Source of the DNA: Thalassolituus hydrocarboniclasticus
GTDB taxonomy: Bacteria > Pseudomonadota > Gammaproteobacteria > Pseudomonadales > Oceanobacteraceae
Reading direction: 5' to 3'
Assembly: GCF_025345565.1 (NCBI RefSeq)
Contig: NZ_CP054475.1
Location: 369,501-433,500 of the forward strand
Length of the DNA stretch: 64,000 bases
A program made the translations under genes and the position numbers. Below the pieces are notes generated by a model, which saw only the letters and a program-made list of their open reading frames with translations, was not told the DNA's origin and ran no database searches. Below, in pieces: positions 8,875 through 17,691 of the stretch (positions are counted from its first letter, which is position 1; every line of letters begins with the position of its first letter).

Positions 8875-10866
8875 ATGACAAATATGAACTGGCAGGCTGC
8901 ACTGCAGCAACACTTTGGCTTTTCAGCGTTGCGTCCCGGTCAGCAACCGGTGGTTGAGGCGTTACTGTCCGGGCATTCGGCCGCGGCTATTTTCCCGACC
9001 GGCTCAGGTAAATCGCTCTGCTATCAGCTGCCGGCCTTATTGCTGCCAAATTTAACGCTGGTGATTTCACCTCTGCTGGCCTTAATGCAGGATCAGGTGC
9101 AGTTTTTACGCAGCAAAGGTATTGCCGCAGCGACCATTGATTCTACCCAGAGCCGCGACGAAGCACAGGAAGTGATGAACGGCGTGCGCAGCGGCAGCAT
9201 TAAAATTTTAATGGTGTCGGTTGAGCGCCTTAAAAATGAACGATTCCGCCAGTTTATTCAGCAGATTCCTATTTCATTATTGGTGGTCGATGAGGCGCAC
9301 TGTATTTCGGAGTGGGGACATAATTTCCGCCCGGATTATTTAAAACTGCCCGATTACTGCCGTGAATTTGCTATTCCACAGGTGCTGCTGTTAACCGCTA
9401 CCGCTACTACGGCGGTGATTGCCGATATGCAAAAGCATTTTGCTATTAAACCCGAGCATGTGGTCTGCACCGGCTTTTACCGGCCAAATTTACGCTTACT
9501 GGCCCAGCCAACCGCAGAGCATGGGCGCGTTGCCAAATGCGCTACCTGGCTGAATTATCTGGCGAAAAAAAGTGCGGAAAAACACGAGGATTTTGCCGCG
9601 GTTATTTATGTCACCCTGCAGAATACCGCTGAGGAAGTCGCCGCTGCGCTCAACGCTCAGTTGCCTTTTGCCGTTGAAGCCTATCATGCCGGTATTGGTC
9701 ACGAAGAACGTGATGCCATTCAGCAGCGCTTTATGCGCGGCAATACGCCGGTGATTGTGGCCACCATTGCCTTTGGTATGGGCGTGGATAAAAGCAATAT
9801 CCGCCAGGTGATTCATTACGACCTGCCCAAATCCATCGAAAATTACAGTCAGGAAATCGGCCGTGCCGGACGCGACGGCAAAGCCTCGGACTGCATTATG
9901 CTCGGTGATGAATCGGGCCTGACGGTGCTGGAAAACTTTGTCTACGGTGATACGCCGGAGCTGAGCAGTATTCAGCAGGTGCTGCAGACGATCAGTACAC
10001 AAACCCAGAATGGTCAGTGGGAAGTGCTGATGACACCGCTGTCGGCGGCCAGCAATATCCGTTTATTACCGTTAAAAACCCTGCTGGTTAATCTGGAAAT
10101 GCGTGGCGTATTAACCTCGCAATACAGCTATTTTGCTGAATATAAATACCGCCTTAACAGTAACGAAGAAGAATTACTGGCGCATTTTCAGCCGGAGCCG
10201 CAGCAGTTTCTGCGCACGGTATTCAACAGCAGCGATAAAGGCCGCAGCTGGTACACGCTGAATATTCCGGCACTGGAGCAGGCGCTGGCTCAGACTCAGA
10301 CAGGCAGCGATGTACCGCCACGGCTGCGCGCACTGCGGGCGCTGGAATACTGTCAGGAAAAAGGCTGGTTGCAGCTGGAAAGCAAACAGATGACCGATGT
10401 TTACCGCGTAAATACCGCTTTATTACAGCCGTCATTGGCCAATGATTTATTTCAGCATTTTGCCGCCAAACAGCAGAGCGAAATTCAGCGTATTCAGCAT
10501 ATGCTGGAGCTGTTCCGTCAGCCGCGCTGTATCAGCCGTACGCTGGCCGGTTATTTCAGCGATAACCTGAGTGAAGACTGTGGTCGTTGCTCGGTATGTC
10601 GCGGCGAACATCAGCCGTGGCCGGTACGTAATACGCAGGGAGATTTTGCCGGGCTGGATGCGCGTGCGCTCTGTGCTCCGGTGCAACAGGCTATTCAGGC
10701 GCAATTCGGCCAGCCGGCCTCCATCGAGCTGTTAACCCGCTATTTATGTGGTATTTATGTGCCCTGGCTGAGCAAGATAAAAGCCCGTTCGCTCGGCGCG
10801 ATGGGCAGGCTTGAGCAACAGCCCTACGCCCAGGTACAGCAGTGGTTAACACAAAACCTGAGCTGA
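8875..10866 (+). CDS. RecQ-family ATP-dependent DNA helicase
   Basis: The protein has 663 residues. Superfamily 2 motifs are intact: FPTGSGKS (Walker A, residues ~41-48), VVDEAHCISEWGHNFRPDY (motif II, DEAH at ~139), LTATAT (motif III) and QEIGRAGRDG (motif VI, ~326). A Cys cluster (CISRTLAGYF then CGRCSVC, near residue 567) matches the RecQ zinc-binding subdomain. The C-terminal ~70 residues do not look like a standard HRDC domain. It is therefore better called RecQ family than RecQ proper, and a second, canonical recQ may exist elsewhere. It unwinds DNA 3' to 5' in recombination and fork repair. The ATG at 8875 lies six bases after the AraC gene. Confidence 0.93.
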   Translation: MTNMNWQAALQQHFGFSALRPGQQPVVEALLSGHSAAAIFPTGSGKSLCYQLPALLLPNLTLVISPLLALMQDQVQFLRSKGIAAATIDSTQSRDEAQEVMNGVRSGSIKILMVSVERLKNERFRQFIQQIPISLLVVDEAHCISEWGHNFRPDYLKLPDYCREFAIPQVLLLTATATTAVIADMQKHFAIKPEHVVCTGFYRPNLRLLAQPTAEHGRVAKCATWLNYLAKKSAEKHEDFAAVIYVTLQNTAEEVAAALNAQLPFAVEAYHAGIGHEERDAIQQRFMRGNTPVIVATIAFGMGVDKSNIRQVIHYDLPKSIENYSQEIGRAGRDGKASDCIMLGDESGLTVLENFVYGDTPELSSIQQVLQTISTQTQNGQWEVLMTPLSAASNIRLLPLKTLLVNLEMRGVLTSQYSYFAEYKYRLNSNEEELLAHFQPEPQQFLRTVFNSSDKGRSWYTLNIPALEQALAQTQTGSDVPPRLRALRALEYCQEKGWLQLESKQMTDVYRVNTALLQPSLANDLFQHFAAKQQSEIQRIQHMLELFRQPRCISRTLAGYFSDNLSEDCGRCSVCRGEHQPWPVRNTQGDFAGLDARALCAPVQQAIQAQFGQPASIELLTRYLCGIYVPWLSKIKARSLGAMGRLEQQPYAQVQQWLTQNLS

Positions 10867-10915
10867 CACAGACAGCGCCTGCGGTATTTGCCGCTATTTC
10901 AGGCAGGGAGAGATT

Positions 10916-11779
10916 ATGAGCATTCTGCACAGCCAGCACCGGCTGGACATTCAGACCCCGGAAGGGACGCGCAGCATGGCCTATATGCAGTGGCATAACA
11001 GCCTGCACGAACAACAGCCCTTGCTGCTCTGTGTTCATGGCCTGACCCGTAACAGCCGCGACTTTGATTTTCTCGCCGAAAAGCTGGCGGAGCATTACCG
11101 CGTAATCTGCCCGGATGTATTAGGGCGTGGTGACAGCGACTGGCTGCAACAGCCGGCGCTGTACGGTTATCCGCTGTATATCGCACAGATGCAGCAATTG
11201 CTGGCGCATCTGTTCAGCGAGTTTGCTGTCAGCCGTTGTGACTGGGTAGGCACCTCGATGGGCGGACTGATCGGCATGATGCTGGCTGCCGCTCCCGGCG
11301 ACACCATCGGCAAGCTGGTGCTGAATGATGTCGGGCCCTTTATTCCCTACAGTGCGCTGGCACGGCTGGGGCAGTATGTGGGCAAAGCGCCGTATTTTGC
11401 TCACGTCGGCGAAGCTGAACAGTATTTGCGTCAGGTAGCACAGCCTTTCGGCCCGCTGACCGATGAACAATGGGCGCATCTGGCGCTGCATGGCACAGAA
11501 GACTGTGATGACGGCTTATGCCTGCGTTACGACCCGGCCATTGCCGATGGCTTTGCCGCAGTGACTGGTGATGTGGATTTATCGGCGGTGTGGATGGCGG
11601 TGCATTGTCCGGTGCTGGTGATCCGTGGTGCTGAGTCAGATTTATTATTAGCCGAAACCGCACGCAGCATGCTGCAGCATAACGATACCCAGCTGGTTGA
11701 GTTTCCCGGAATCGGTCATGCACCCATGTTGATGGCGCGCGATCAGATCACTGCCGTGCAGAATTTTCTGACACGTTGA
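10916..11779 (+). CDS. Alpha/beta hydrolase
   Basis: The protein has 287 residues of alpha/beta-hydrolase fold. The oxyanion strand reads LLLCVHGLTRNSRDFD. The nucleophile elbow GTSMGG lies near residue 113. An acid strand VLVIRGAESDLL and the catalytic His in GIGHAPM (~residue 266) complete the triad. A CPDVLGRGDSDW block after the second strand is typical of hydrolases acting on esters or C-C bonds. There is no signal peptide, so it is cytoplasmic. GGGAGAG precedes the ATG. It follows the helicase by 49 bp and may be cotranscribed. The substrate is not predictable. Confidence 0.88.
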   Translation: MSILHSQHRLDIQTPEGTRSMAYMQWHNSLHEQQPLLLCVHGLTRNSRDFDFLAEKLAEHYRVICPDVLGRGDSDWLQQPALYGYPLYIAQMQQLLAHLFSEFAVSRCDWVGTSMGGLIGMMLAAAPGDTIGKLVLNDVGPFIPYSALARLGQYVGKAPYFAHVGEAEQYLRQVAQPFGPLTDEQWAHLALHGTEDCDDGLCLRYDPAIADGFAAVTGDVDLSAVWMAVHCPVLVIRGAESDLLLAETARSMLQHNDTQLVEFPGIGHAPMLMARDQITAVQNFLTR

Positions 11780-11807
11780 TACTTTCCTGTAGCCTGCTTT
11801 TTTAAGT

Positions 11808-11837
11808 ATAAAAAAAGCAGCCCGAAGGCTGCTTTCC
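11808..11837 (-). terminator. Rho-independent terminator of the GlyGly-CTERM gene
   Basis: Read on the minus strand, AAAGCAGCC-TTCG-GGCTGCTTT is followed directly by further T residues, just beyond the stop of the minus-strand gene at 11843. An alternative hairpin (CTGCTTTTTT pairing with AAAAAAAGCAG, about 11795-11820) overlaps it and could serve transcripts from the left. Confidence 0.85.
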
Positions 11838-11842
11838 GTGGT

Positions 11843-13630
11843 TCAGATGAATCGTCTGCGCAGACCCAGAATGCTCAGGATCAGCAAGCTCAGCCCGCCA
11901 AGGCCGCCGCCTGAGGAGGATGAGCTATTATCCGTACCGCCATTGTCGCCGCCGCCAGAATCACCTCCGGTATCGCCGCCACCAGTATCACCTCCGGTAT
12001 CGCCGCCAGTATCCGGTACCTTGTAGGTATAAACATCCGAATGACCATTATTGCCACCGTCAACGCGGGCAAATAAAACATCGGCTCCGGTCAGGAGCTG
12101 CAGGCCCTGCTGCATTCCGAGAAAGCGGTAAGACGTGAAATCAGAGGTTGCCAGCGCCAGCTCCATTGAACCCGTGCTCAAACTCAGAAATGCCTGAAAA
12201 ATAAACTGGCCGTTATTCACACTGACATCACTCAGGTACAGCGCAGCGTCTTCAGGCAGAGCGTCCCAGACACCGGACGCCAGGGCCGCTGCATCGCTGC
12301 TGATCCAGTTCTGACCGGCATCAGGCGATACCTGTACCCCCTGATAGCCCCAGACAACCACCTGCTGACCATAAACGGCCAGGCCTGAGATATCCTGTGG
12401 ATTGCTCCACTCACCGGCGCTGCGCCAGGTCCAGTTGACGCCATCGCTGCTGAAACCATAGTGGGCAGCGGACCAGATGCCGCTTTCGCCGCCGCCTTCT
12501 TCACCGCTGATGCCTGCCACGTGCACTGTGCCGTCGTCGGTCTGCACAATTTGCCGGCTACGGAATACCTCTCCTGTGGCGAGGTCTGGGGGTGTTACTG
12601 ATGCCCAGGTGCTGCTGTCGCTGCTCAGCAGAAACAGCCCTTGTTCGCCATAACTGTCCGTACCAATCAGGTTGCCGCTGGGCAGAGCATAAAAGATGGT
12701 GTTGTAGCTGATGGCATTAGCGAGCTCGGTCCAGCTCTGCAGATCGTCGGAGGTATACATCGCCAGAGTCTCTTCTGAAGTACCGGCCTGAGCGATATAA
12801 CGCTGATTGAAACGGTCGTAAATAATGCCGCTCAGTGGCTCCGCATCCGGCAGGTTGGTCCAGTTAACCAGATCTTCAGAAACGCTGAGACGGCTGACCA
12901 CGCGGCCTTCGACATTGGTAGTTTCCATCGTGAGCAGTTTGCCGTTGATATAGGCAAGAGCGTTGCCAAATGGCAGCGGGGCGCTGTGTACACCTTGCTG
13001 GTCAATGCGTAGTACGGCGTCCTGCTCTGCACCGCTTTCATAGGCAGGCAAATAAATGTAGTAGGCATCACCGCCGGGTAAGGTCTGGGTGTAATCCCCC
13101 AGTTTTTGCTGGCTGCCAACCTTCTGCCAGTGCGGAGCTGCATCAGCATCCGACAGCAGTAAATGACTGGCGATCTGATCCTGATAGCTGCCCTCCGCTC
13201 TGTTGACAACACCAATGCTGGTCAGCACCGTCATGGCTGGCTGTCCGGGAGTCAGGCTGAAAACGGCTTCGCCGGTGTCGTTTTCAGCGTATGTGCGGCT
13301 GTCGGAAAAGCACTGCCAGTCATAGCCAATAACCGGACGGTCATTGTTCATGCTGAGTGACAGACTGCTGTCGGCGGCCGGGGTGGTGGTAAATTCTGCG
13401 CCCTGAGCCGTGCCGCTGACACTGATACTGACGGTGCCAGTCCAGCTGTTGGGCAGGGCAATACAGCCTGCGGTCTGAGTCTCTCCTGGGCTTTCGGTAT
13501 TTGCAGAACCCATCGCCCGCACAATGGATACGTGGCCGTCATTATCGTGATGAATCGTCAGCTCGGCGCTGTCAAAGTAACAGCCGCTTAACAGTGCCGT
13601 TGTCGCAGCGACATATATCCTCAGTTTCAT
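11843..13630 (-). CDS. Lipoprotein with BNR/Asp-box-like repeats and a C-terminal GlyGly-CTERM sorting tail
   Basis: I set the start at ATG 13630, preceded by AAGGAAAA; the longer open frame upstream is not protein-like. The product (595 residues) opens with MKLRIYVAATTALLSGC, a lipoprotein signal with lipobox LSGC, so Cys17 would be lipidated. The middle has at least five S-x-D-x-x-x-W repeats, such as SEDLVNWTNL, TSDDLQSWTEL and SSDGVNWTW. These are like the Asp-box/BNR repeats of beta-propellers. A linker of repeated Asp-Thr-Gly-Gly leads to a C-terminal GGGLGG, a hydrophobic helix and the basic end LRRRFI. That tail is the GlyGly-CTERM signal, known to be cut by rhombosortase in type II secreting bacteria. 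Having both an N-terminal lipobox and this tail is unusual. The ligand or enzymatic role is unknown. Confidence 0.88.
   Translation of the reverse strand: MKLRIYVAATTALLSGCYFDSAELTIHHDNDGHVSIVRAMGSANTESPGETQTAGCIALPNSWTGTVSISVSGTAQGAEFTTTPAADSSLSLSMNNDRPVIGYDWQCFSDSRTYAENDTGEAVFSLTPGQPAMTVLTSIGVVNRAEGSYQDQIASHLLLSDADAAPHWQKVGSQQKLGDYTQTLPGGDAYYIYLPAYESGAEQDAVLRIDQQGVHSAPLPFGNALAYINGKLLTMETTNVEGRVVSRLSVSEDLVNWTNLPDAEPLSGIIYDRFNQRYIAQAGTSEETLAMYTSDDLQSWTELANAISYNTIFYALPSGNLIGTDSYGEQGLFLLSSDSSTWASVTPPDLATGEVFRSRQIVQTDDGTVHVAGISGEEGGGESGIWSAAHYGFSSDGVNWTWRSAGEWSNPQDISGLAVYGQQVVVWGYQGVQVSPDAGQNWISSDAAALASGVWDALPEDAALYLSDVSVNNGQFIFQAFLSLSTGSMELALATSDFTSYRFLGMQQGLQLLTGADVLFARVDGGNNGHSDVYTYKVPDTGGDTGGDTGGGDTGGDSGGGDNGGTDNSSSSSGGGLGGLSLLILSILGLRRRFI
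11930..12016 (-). repeat. Short in-frame tandem repeats coding a Gly/Asp/Thr linker
   Basis: Related 12- to 24-base units (coding variations of Asp-Thr-Gly-Gly and Asp-Ser-Gly-Gly-Gly) repeat across about 85 bases. They lie just before the C-terminal sorting tail of the lipoprotein gene, a likely site for slippage-driven length change. Confidence 0.75.
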
Positions 13631-14098
13631 ATTCTTTTCCTTGTTCTGCAGCGTCATAAGGGGCAGGCGCGCGATAAGGCACGGCCAGTAAATAAAAAGA
13701 GGACTATTTGACGCTATCCGGCGCAGCTCATCATCCTGCAAAAGATTGAAATTGCGCTGTTGCGGCAGGTATCTGCCGTCAGGCAGGTGGGGAGTCTGTA
13801 TCGTTCTGGCGATGCTTAACCGTGGGGAATACACCATGCTGTCATGGACGATTGTTAGCCCTCACTTCGGCTGGAATGGCCGTGGTTATTGAAAAATCAG
13901 GGGCGTTTTTTGCCCAATACCTTCCTTTTTGCTAGGCTGTTCAGGCCATTTTCTGTATCAGACTGATGCCCTGGCAGGCATTTCTTCCCGGTGAAGCAGT
14001 CTGCTATGCACTTGCCCGATCCTGTATCGGCGCCTGAAATCCGAGCCTGCGCGTAAGCAAATAAGCAGGTCTGAATAAACCACGGGAGGCTGGCCGCA
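13631..14098. promoter_or_regulatory. Divergent intergenic region (468 bp) between the GlyGly-CTERM lipoprotein and the BCCT transporter
   Basis: No convincing gene is visible; open frames here are short and compositionally odd. A weak sigma-70-like pair on the plus strand, TTGCCC at 13910-13915 and TAGGCT at 13933-13938 with 17 bases between, could serve the transporter. GGGAGG lies about nine bases before the transporter ATG. No hairpin leader or riboswitch was recognised. Confidence 0.4.
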
Positions 14099-15730
14099 AT
14101 GGCTGAAAAAAATGATCCTATGATCCCCGATGGCGATGTGAATCCGATCGACACTGATTATCAGGTCGGTCAGGACAACATCATTGTCAATGTTGGCCCT
14201 TTCGGGCTCGATATCCACAACCGCGTGTTTGCGGTGTCTGGTCTGGCAGTTATCGCTTTTGTGCTGCTGACTCTGCTGTTTCACAATCAGGTCGAACCCC
14301 TGTTCGGCAGTATCCGCAGCTGGCTGACCACCAACCTGAGCTGGTTCTTCCTCAGTGCCGGTAATATTTTTGTGATTGTTTGTCTTGGCCTGATTGTTTC
14401 ACCTCTGGGGCGCATTCGTCTGGGCGGTACCGAGGCGACGCCGGATTACAGCTATACCGCCTGGTTCTCCATGCTGTTTGCCGCTGGTATGGGGATCGGC
14501 CTGATGTTCTACGGCGTATCTGAGCCGCTTTCGCACTTCGGCAGTTCCTTTGCCGGTATCAGCACAGAAAATGGCGTACGTACCGACTGGGCTCCGCTGG
14601 GCGCCGCGGCGGGTGACGCCGAAGCCGCGGCCCGTCTGGGTATGGCCGCAACCATTTATCACTGGGCACTGCACCCTTGGGCTATTTACGCAATTATGGC
14701 GCTGGGGCTGGCGTTATTTTCGTTCAATAAAGGTCTGCCGCTGACTATCCGCTCGGTGTTTTATCCGGTGCTGGGCGAGCGCGTTTGGGGCTGGCCGGGG
14801 CATATCATTGATATTATCGCGGTACTGGCAACGCTGTTCGGTCTGGCCACCTCGCTGGGTCTTGGGGCTTCTCAGGCGGCATCCGGCCTGCATTATTTAT
14901 TTGGCCTGCCGGAGGGCAACACCACCCAGATTGTGCTGGTGATTGGTATTACCGCCATTGCCATGATTTCGGTGGTGGCCGGTCTGGATGCCGGGGTTAA
15001 GCGTCTGTCTGAAATCAATATGATGCTGGCCATTCTGCTGTTGCTGTTTGTTATTCTCGTTGGCCCGACGCTGGCGATTGTGACCGGCTTTTTTGACAAT
15101 ATGCTGGCCTATTTCCAGAACCTGCCGGCGCTGTCTAATCCGGTTGGCCGCGAAGATGCGAATTTCTCCTCCGGCTGGACGGCCTTTTACTGGGCCTGGT
15201 GGATTTCCTGGTCACCATTTGTTGGTATGTTTATCGCCCGTGTTTCCCGTGGCCGTTCAGTGCGTGAATTTATGGTGTCGGTATTGCTGGTGCCATCGGC
15301 CGCCTGTGTTTTATGGATGACGGTATTTGGCGGCACAGCCATCGAGCAATATGTTCAGGACGGCTACAAAACCGCTGCCGAATCGGCTTTGCCGCTGCAG
15401 TTATTTGCCATGCTGGATGCGTTGCCGTTAGCGCAGATCACGTCCTTTATCGGTATTATTCTGGTGATCGTGTTTTTTGTGACGTCATCGGATTCCGGCT
15501 CACTGGTTATTGATGTGATTTCTGCCGGTGGCAAGGTTGATGCGCCAACCCCGCAACGGGTGTTCTGGTGTACCTTTGAAGGGCTGGTGGCCATTGCCCT
15601 GATTATGGGCGGTGGGTTGGTGGCTTTGCAGGCGATGGCGGTGTCGAGCGGATTACCTTTTACCATCGTTTTACTGGTAGCAACCTTTTCCATTATCAAA
15701 GGTTTGTCTTCTGAGCCTAAACCGGCTTAA
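14099..15730 (+). CDS. BCCT-family betaine/carnitine/choline-type transporter
   Basis: The protein has 543 residues and about twelve membrane helices. It carries the BCCT signatures GMGIGLMFYGVSEP (helix 3/4 region) and WAWWISWSPFVGMFIARVSRGR (helix 8 region, Trp-rich substrate/Na+ path). These proteins import quaternary ammonium compounds such as betaine, choline or ectoine with Na+ or H+. The C-terminal tail is short, so the long osmosensory tail of BetP-type members is absent. It is followed by its own terminator and then by a cNMP-CBS-DUF294 protein and an exonuclease. In related bacteria such a pair often sits beside a sodium:solute symporter, so the transporter class here may be a replacement. 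Confidence 0.94.
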   Translation: MAEKNDPMIPDGDVNPIDTDYQVGQDNIIVNVGPFGLDIHNRVFAVSGLAVIAFVLLTLLFHNQVEPLFGSIRSWLTTNLSWFFLSAGNIFVIVCLGLIVSPLGRIRLGGTEATPDYSYTAWFSMLFAAGMGIGLMFYGVSEPLSHFGSSFAGISTENGVRTDWAPLGAAAGDAEAAARLGMAATIYHWALHPWAIYAIMALGLALFSFNKGLPLTIRSVFYPVLGERVWGWPGHIIDIIAVLATLFGLATSLGLGASQAASGLHYLFGLPEGNTTQIVLVIGITAIAMISVVAGLDAGVKRLSEINMMLAILLLLFVILVGPTLAIVTGFFDNMLAYFQNLPALSNPVGREDANFSSGWTAFYWAWWISWSPFVGMFIARVSRGRSVREFMVSVLLVPSAACVLWMTVFGGTAIEQYVQDGYKTAAESALPLQLFAMLDALPLAQITSFIGIILVIVFFVTSSDSGSLVIDVISAGGKVDAPTPQRVFWCTFEGLVAIALIMGGGLVALQAMAVSSGLPFTIVLLVATFSIIKGLSSEPKPA

Positions 15731-15760
15731 AGAGGCTTTAAGAGGCTCAGGCCACAACAG

Positions 15761-15796
15761 AACAACAGCACAGAATTATCTGTGCTGTTGTTTTTT
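15761..15796 (+). terminator. Rho-independent terminator after the BCCT gene
   Basis: A perfect 14-bp stem (AACAACAGCACAGA with its complement) and a 4-nt loop end in a run of T, 30 bases after the transporter stop. Confidence 0.92.
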
Positions 15797-15807
15797 ACGG
15801 AATTGCC

Positions 15808-17688
15808 ATGCAAGCAGAACATATCGAAATTGTTGATTTCCTGCGTCAGCACCAGCCCTTTACCAGTCTGAGCGATGAGGTTTTGCAGCAGGTTGCGGTG
15901 CAGATCAGCATTGCCTATTTCAAAGCCGGACAGCAGATTCTGGAATTCGGCGCCGAAATTAATGATTGGTATGTCATACGCAGCGGCGCGGTTGAGGTAT
16001 TCCGGCGTAATGGCGAACTTTATAACCGTTTAAGCGAAGGCGGCTTTTTTGCCGAGTTCGGTTTACTGCGCAACAAGCGTGTGCGCTTTCCGGTTTATGC
16101 GCTGGAAGACACGCTGGTGTATATGATTCCGGAGCCTTTATTTACCGAATTATTTGATAATAACGAAGAATTTGCCGATCAGGTTGAGGTGGAAGACCGC
16201 ACGCGTCTGCGTCAGGCGGTTGCCCGGCGCGAAGACGCCAACGAGCTGATGACAGCCCGTATCGAAACCCTGGTCAGCCGCGAACCGGTACTCTTACCGG
16301 CCAGTGCTACAGCACGTGAAGCGGCAATCCGTATGACCGAAGAAGGCGTTTCTTCGTTATTGGTGGTGACCACCTCGGATGATCAGCCGATGGCGGCCTC
16401 ACGTCTGGTGGGCATTGTTACCGACCGCGATATCCGCGACCGGCTGGTAACGCCGGGCCTGCCGTTCGATACGCCGGTAACCGATATCATGACCGCCGAA
16501 TTAACCAAGGTAGAGCACAACCAGTTTGTGTTCGAAGCCATTTTATTAATGCTGCGTTATAACGTGCATCATCTGCCGGTCATTAAACAGGGATTACCGC
16601 TGGGGGTTATCGCGCTGGCGGATGTTATCCGTTATGAATCGCAGAACAGTCTGTTTGTGGTGCGCAGTATTTTTAATGCACAAACGGTGGAAGAGCTGAC
16701 GGCATTGGCCAGCGATGTACGCGCCTGCTTCAGCCGGCTGGTGGCCGAGGACGCTAATTCACGCATGATTGGCGGCTCAATGGCGGTGATTGGCCGCAGC
16801 TTTAAACAGCGCCTGCTGGAAATGGCGGAAGAAAAATTCGGCCCGCCGCCGGTGCCTTATTGTTTTCTGGCGCTGGGTTCTATGGCGCGGGAAGAACAGT
16901 TAATTGTTACCGATCAGGATAATGCCCTGATCCTTGATAACCGCTTTGACCCGCAATTACACGATGAATATTTTTCCAATCTGGCGACCTTTGTTTGTGA
17001 TGCTTTAGACGCCTGTGGTTATACCTACTGCAAAGGTAAGGTGATGGCAACCAACCGCCAGTGGCGCCAGCCATTAAAAGTGTGGGAACAATATTTCAGC
17101 GAATGGATTGAGCGCCCCTCTCCGGAATTTCTGCTTAACAGCGCCATCTTTTTTGATCTGGAAGGGGTGTGGGGCGAAACCCACTGGAGCGAAATGCTGA
17201 ATGACCTTATCCGCCGTAAAGCGCGCAGTAATTCGCGCTTTCTTGCCTGTATGGCGCGGGCGGCATTAATGCGCACGCCACCACTGGGATTTTTTAAAGG
17301 CTTTGTGATGGAAACCGATGGTAAGCATACCAATTCCATCAATATGAAAAGACGCGGCACAGCGCCGCTGGCCGATCTGATCCGCGTACATGCGCTGGCG
17401 GTTGGCTCTGCTGCGCATAATTCGTTTGAACGCTTACAGGATATTATTGAAGCCGGTATTTTACCGCCGGGTAATGGCCCGGATTTGCGTGACGCACTGG
17501 AATTAATTGCCATGGTGCGCATCCGGCATCAGGCGCTGGACCTGCAATCGGGCATCGAGCCGGATAATAATATCGAGCCGGAAAATCTGTCGGATTTTGA
17601 GCGTAAAAATCTGAAAGACGCTTTCCAGATTCTCAGTAATGCGCAGAAGTTTCTGAAGTTCCGCTATCAGCCGGGCCGGGCGGTATAA
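15808..17688 (+). CDS. cNMP-binding / CBS-pair / DUF294 putative nucleotidyltransferase
   Basis: The protein has 626 residues. Residues ~10-130 form a cyclic-nucleotide-binding beta-roll (FKAGQQILEFGAEINDWYVI, then EGGFFAEFGLL). Residues ~155-280 form a pair of CBS domains (GIVTDRDIRDRL and DIMTAELTKVE). From ~310 onward comes the DUF294 nucleotidyltransferase-like region, with the motif GSMAREEQLIVTDQDNALI giving the Asp-x-Asp of the polymerase-beta fold. The C-terminal DUF294 substrate-binding domain ends at the stop. It is cytoplasmic. Such proteins commonly lie beside a solute transporter and an epsilon-like exonuclease and are thought to sense nucleotides. The following exonuclease begins four bases later, so the two form one operon. 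Confidence 0.92.
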   Translation: MQAEHIEIVDFLRQHQPFTSLSDEVLQQVAVQISIAYFKAGQQILEFGAEINDWYVIRSGAVEVFRRNGELYNRLSEGGFFAEFGLLRNKRVRFPVYALEDTLVYMIPEPLFTELFDNNEEFADQVEVEDRTRLRQAVARREDANELMTARIETLVSREPVLLPASATAREAAIRMTEEGVSSLLVVTTSDDQPMAASRLVGIVTDRDIRDRLVTPGLPFDTPVTDIMTAELTKVEHNQFVFEAILLMLRYNVHHLPVIKQGLPLGVIALADVIRYESQNSLFVVRSIFNAQTVEELTALASDVRACFSRLVAEDANSRMIGGSMAVIGRSFKQRLLEMAEEKFGPPPVPYCFLALGSMAREEQLIVTDQDNALILDNRFDPQLHDEYFSNLATFVCDALDACGYTYCKGKVMATNRQWRQPLKVWEQYFSEWIERPSPEFLLNSAIFFDLEGVWGETHWSEMLNDLIRRKARSNSRFLACMARAALMRTPPLGFFKGFVMETDGKHTNSINMKRRGTAPLADLIRVHALAVGSAAHNSFERLQDIIEAGILPPGNGPDLRDALELIAMVRIRHQALDLQSGIEPDNNIEPENLSDFERKNLKDAFQILSNAQKFLKFRYQPGRAV

Positions 17689-17691
17689 GCC

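Noticed and set aside
11930..12016. CRISPR-like short repeats
   Set aside because: The units are coding, in frame and without spacers; they make a Gly/Asp/Thr linker.
13631..13837. N-terminal extension of the GlyGly-CTERM lipoprotein
   Set aside because: The internal ATG at 13630 has a good ribosome-binding site and begins a perfect lipoprotein signal; the extension has neither.
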